Part shown: positions 7,222 to 9,572 of the stretch, piece by piece
Numbering within the stretch: position 1 is the first letter of the stretch
How the letters are laid out: every line of letters begins with the position of its first letter
NCBI GenBank assembly: GCA_024709705.1
Contig: JANJWE010000167.1
Coordinates: forward strand, 1-9,572
Origin: Flavobacterium sp.
Lineage (GTDB): Bacteria > Bacteroidota > Bacteroidia > Flavobacteriales > Flavobacteriaceae
Direction of reading: 5' to 3'
DNA length: 9,572 bases
The notes under the pieces: model-generated
What the model was told of the DNA's origin: nothing
The model's input: the letters and a program-made list of their open reading frames with translations, nothing else
Databases searched by the model: none
Program-made: the position numbers and the translations under genes

Positions 7222-8196
7222 TTAGTTCTTTTTGGCCAGAACAGAACGAATTTCTGTCATGAGCTCAAAACCTCCATTTTTTAAAATTTCGGTAGCACAA
7301 ATTTCGCCAAAATTTTGATACGAATTGATTTTTACCGATTTTTCTATTTCCAATTTACGCTTCCCATCCAAAGAAAAGAGAACCCCTTTTAGTAGGATAG
7401 AATCCTCGCTTATTTCTGCTAAAGCTCCAATAGGTGCCGTACATCCACCCTCTAAAGTCTTTAAAAATTGACGTTCAACAAACGTACATATTTCAGTTTC
7501 TTTGTGGTTTAATTGTGCGAGTGCTTCTCTTGTAAACAAATCCTTTTCCATGGCAACAACCACCATAGCTCCTTGTGCAGGTGCGGGAATCATCCAATCC
7601 AAATTTAAAAAAGTTTCGGGTTTTAAATTAATCCTTTCCAATCCGGCCGCAGCAAAAACAGCACCCTGCCAATGACTATTTTGAAGTTTTTGCATACGCG
7701 TATTTACATTACCTCTTAAATCTTCGACTTGATGAGTAGGATATTTATGTAGCCACTGAGCTTTTCTTCTCAAACTTCCGGTTGCAATAGTAATAGGGTT
7801 CGTTCCTGGTTTATCTAAAAAAGACAAATCGCCTTTGTGAACCAAAATATCTAAGGTTGAAGCTCGTTCCAATACGGCCGCTTGCACTATTCCTTTGGGC
7901 AAAGATGTGGGTACATCTTTCATAGAATGAACGGCAATATCTACTTCACCTTTGAGCATGGCAACGTCTAAGGTCTTTGTGAAAATACCGGTAATTCCCA
8001 GTTCATATAAAGGTTTATCCAGGATTAAATCTCCAGTAGATTTAACCGAAACGATTTGAGTTTTATAACCCAAATTATTGAGTTTGCGTTCAACGGTATG
8101 GGCTTGCCAAAGTGCGAGTTCGCTATCCCGGGTTCCAATACGTATAAGGTCTCCAGACTCAAGTGAATTTTGTGATAAAGCAGAAATGTTATTCAT
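7222..8196 (-). CDS. hemC: hydroxymethylbilane synthase (porphobilinogen deaminase)
   Basis: HemC polymerises four porphobilinogens into linear hydroxymethylbilane on a covalent dipyrromethane cofactor. I choose ATG 8196, which overlaps the hemA stop by 8 bases and has AGGA a few bases upstream. The frame is open to a GTG at 8223, but that would extend deeper into hemA. This gives 324 residues, with a nonconserved leader of about 17 residues before LIRIGTRDSELALWQ. Key residues from this start: catalytic Asp94 in HSMKDVP, substrate-binding Arg143-Arg144 in GSLRRKAQ, and cofactor-bearing Cys252 in LEGGCTAPIGA. The overlap with hemA implies translational coupling. In a simple pathway operon hemD would follow; here trkH and trkA come first, 11 bases downstream. 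Confidence 0.98.
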   Translation of the reverse strand: MNNISALSQNSLESGDLIRIGTRDSELALWQAHTVERKLNNLGYKTQIVSVKSTGDLILDKPLYELGITGIFTKTLDVAMLKGEVDIAVHSMKDVPTSLPKGIVQAAVLERASTLDILVHKGDLSFLDKPGTNPITIATGSLRRKAQWLHKYPTHQVEDLRGNVNTRMQKLQNSHWQGAVFAAAGLERINLKPETFLNLDWMIPAPAQGAMVVVAMEKDLFTREALAQLNHKETEICTFVERQFLKTLEGGCTAPIGALAEISEDSILLKGVLFSLDGKRKLEIEKSVKINSYQNFGEICATEILKNGGFELMTEIRSVLAKKN

Positions 8197-9481
8197 TATA
8201 TCCTGCTTTTTGAAGTATTTCACCCTCTGTATTTAAAGGGTTTATTTGAAAAACTTTCTGAATCCATTCAATACTTTCATCCACCATGGTAGAATCATCT
8301 TTCAAATGATTGGCAAAATGAGTTGTTATTTTTTGAATAATTCTATTGCTGATAATTTCGGCTTGTTCCGGATCGAAATTGGATATTTTTTTTCGCTGAA
8401 AATCCAATTCTCCTTCTTTAATTGCATTCAACTTTTCTTTTAAAGCATGAATGGTTGGAGCAAACTTCCGAGCCTTCATCCAAGCTATAAATTCTGCTTT
8501 TACCTCAGCAATAATGGCTTCTGCTGCCGGGATGTGTTCTTTGCGTTTTTCTAATGTTTCATCAGTCATTTGAGACAAATAATCCAAATGGATCAAACTA
8601 ACATTTGATAAGCTCTTTACATTTTCATGTACATTTTTGGGTATTGATAAATCCAAAATCAAAAGCGGCTTTTTTAAATTCAAAAGATCTTTGTCGATAG
8701 TAGGATTTTGAGCTCCCGTAGCAACAACCAAAACATCGGCTTTTTGTATTTCAACCGGTAAATCGGTATAATCTTTTACAATCAGATTGAATTTTCCGGC
8801 AACTTTTTCGGCTTTATCTTTGGTTCGGTTAATCAAAACAATATGGTCATTCTTGGTGTGTTTAACCAAATTTTCACAGGTGTTTCTTCCTATTTTACCG
8901 GTACCGAATAACAAAATGTTTTTCTGAGAAATATCTTCCACATTATTCAATATATATTGAACAGATGCAAATGCAACAGAAGTAGCTCCTGAACTGATTT
9001 CAGTTTCATTTTTTATTCTCTTACTGGCTTGAATAACTGCATTAACCAAGCGTTCCATAAAGGAGTTGGCTAAGGCATAGGACTTACTTTCAATAAAACT
9101 GTTTTTTATTTGACTGATGATTTCAAAATCACCTAAAATCTGACTATCCAATCCCGTTCCTACTCGAAACATGTGCGAGATGGCTTCTTGGTTTTTGTAT
9201 ACGTAGGCAAATTTTTGAAACTCTTCTACGGTTCCTTTACTGTTTTCGCACATCAATTTGATTAATTGAAAAGGATGTTGTGCAAAACCATATATTTCGG
9301 TACGGTTACAGGTAGAAGTTACAATTAAACTGTCAATCCCCTCATTTTTGGCTTGAATTAGCACTTGGGTTTTGGCTTTATCGTCTAAACTGAATTTCCC
9401 TCTTGTCTCTGCATCTGCTTTTTTATAACTCAGCCCAACGGCGTAAAAAGTTTGATGTTTTGATAAGTTTAAATTTTCCAT
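8189..9481 (-). CDS. hemA: glutamyl-tRNA reductase
   Basis: HemA reduces Glu-tRNA(Glu) with NADPH to glutamate-1-semialdehyde, the committed and usually controlled step of the C5 heme pathway. The 430-residue length fits the family. Domains in order: a catalytic domain (about 1-160) with the nucleophile Cys58 in TSTCNRTEIY and GTGLDSQILGDFEI at 108-121; an NADPH-binding domain with GTGKIG at 193-198 and LDLSIPKNV at 276-284; and a C-terminal helical dimerisation domain (about 310-430). The usual Glu after ILG is Asp here, as I recall in related flavobacteria. The start ATG 9481 has a purine-rich AGGAAAGTG leader. As first gene of the block it is the natural point of transcriptional control, and the 91 bases upstream hold promoter boxes and a direct repeat. 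hemL, needed for the next step, is not in the window. Confidence 0.98.
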   Translation of the reverse strand: MENLNLSKHQTFYAVGLSYKKADAETRGKFSLDDKAKTQVLIQAKNEGIDSLIVTSTCNRTEIYGFAQHPFQLIKLMCENSKGTVEEFQKFAYVYKNQEAISHMFRVGTGLDSQILGDFEIISQIKNSFIESKSYALANSFMERLVNAVIQASKRIKNETEISSGATSVAFASVQYILNNVEDISQKNILLFGTGKIGRNTCENLVKHTKNDHIVLINRTKDKAEKVAGKFNLIVKDYTDLPVEIQKADVLVVATGAQNPTIDKDLLNLKKPLLILDLSIPKNVHENVKSLSNVSLIHLDYLSQMTDETLEKRKEHIPAAEAIIAEVKAEFIAWMKARKFAPTIHALKEKLNAIKEGELDFQRKKISNFDPEQAEIISNRIIQKITTHFANHLKDDSTMVDESIEWIQKVFQINPLNTEGEILQKAGYNE

Positions 9482-9505
9482 AAATTCACTTTCCTAAAAG
9501 TTCAA

Positions 9506-9528
9506 CAAAATTATTAGTAACAAACCTA
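9506..9528 (-). promoter_or_regulatory. candidate hemA promoter (-7 boxes)
   Basis: Two minus-strand matches to the Bacteroidota -7 consensus TAnnTTTG lie upstream of hemA: TAATTTTG at 9506-9513 and TAGGTTTG at 9521-9528. They imply leaders of about 20 to 40 bases. Neither has TTG at the usual 17-23 base spacing upstream; the nearest, TTTG at 9542-9545, is 13 bases from one box and 28 from the other. A missing -33 element next to an upstream direct repeat is typical of an activator-dependent promoter. Which box is used is not decidable here. Confidence 0.45.
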
Positions 9529-9533
9529 TAAAA

Positions 9534-9567
9534 GTATCGCTCAAAGTTCTTTTTGTATCGCTTGAAG
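9534..9567. promoter_or_regulatory. 13-base direct repeat, 21-base period, upstream of hemA (putative operator)
   Basis: GTATCGCTCAAAG (9534-9546) and GTATCGCTTGAAG (9555-9567) match at 11 of 13 bases, with the first 8 identical. The repeat-to-repeat distance is exactly 21 bases, two helical turns, so both copies face the same side of the DNA. They lie directly upstream of the candidate -7 boxes. From the TAATTTTG box they would cover about -32 to -44 and -53 to -65, the geometry of AraC-type activator half-sites. The regulator is not visible; any divergent gene lies beyond the window edge. Confidence 0.6.
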
Positions 9568-9572
9568 ATATC

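Noticed and set aside
8197..8223. GTG start at 8223 for hemC, adding nine residues
   Set aside because: It would deepen the overlap with hemA, while the ATG at 8196 has an AGGA upstream and already leaves a nonconserved leader before the family motif.
8246..8443. Plus-strand open frame of 65 codons
   Set aside because: Antisense to the hemA C-terminal helical domain; Phe/Asn-rich shadow translation.
1..9572. Mobile element, CRISPR array or defence system
   Set aside because: No transposase, integrase, spacer-repeat array, target-site duplication or toxin-antitoxin-like pair was seen; nearly all bases belong to core metabolic or transport genes.

Overview
The window is AT-rich, with very tightly packed genes, A-rich leaders instead of strong Shine-Dalgarno sequences, and a candidate Bacteroidota-type -7 box (TAnnTTTG) ahead of hemA. 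Together with the protein sequences (HemA with GTGLDSQILGDFEI, an RprY-like response regulator, a small lipoprotein cytochrome c), this points to Flavobacteriaceae, probably Flavobacterium or a close relative. No rRNA, tRNA, CRISPR or transposon is visible, and no gene-free stretch exceeds 100 bases.

Layout, left to right. Positions 3-602 (+) hold the 3' part of an OmpR/RprY-type response regulator whose N-terminus lies outside the window. It converges, with a 6-base gap, on a minus-strand gene for a small lipoprotein c-type cytochrome (609-1007). The rest of the window, up to 9481, is one long minus-strand block. In transcription order it reads hemA, hemC, trkH/ktrB-like, trkA/ktrA-like, hemD, hemE, hemF, hemB, then the cytochrome. 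Gaps are -8 to about 50 bases, which suggests a single operon from hemA to hemB. The cytochrome follows after 65 bases and may have its own promoter.

How the genes work together. HemA makes glutamate-1-semialdehyde from Glu-tRNA. HemB makes porphobilinogen, HemC and HemD close the tetrapyrrole ring, HemE makes coproporphyrinogen III, and the O2-dependent HemF makes protoporphyrinogen IX. Absent from the window are hemL (semialdehyde aminotransferase), a protoporphyrinogen oxidase, ferrochelatase and the anaerobic oxidase hemN. The C5 route and HemF fit an aerobic heterotroph, and the cytochrome is a plausible consumer of the heme.

The most notable points are: (1) a near-perfect 13-base direct repeat with exactly 21-base (two helical turns) periodicity just upstream of hemA, next to -7-like boxes that lack a -33 element, which looks like an activator operator; (2) a two-gene K+ uptake system embedded between hemC and hemD, with hemD apparently starting at TTG one base after the trkA stop; (3) a K+ channel subunit with about four extra N-terminal helices, the last carrying arginines; (4) short degenerate tandem-word repeats with dyad symmetry on both sides of hemF. 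No previously undescribed multi-gene defence or mobile system was found. The region is mainly core metabolism.
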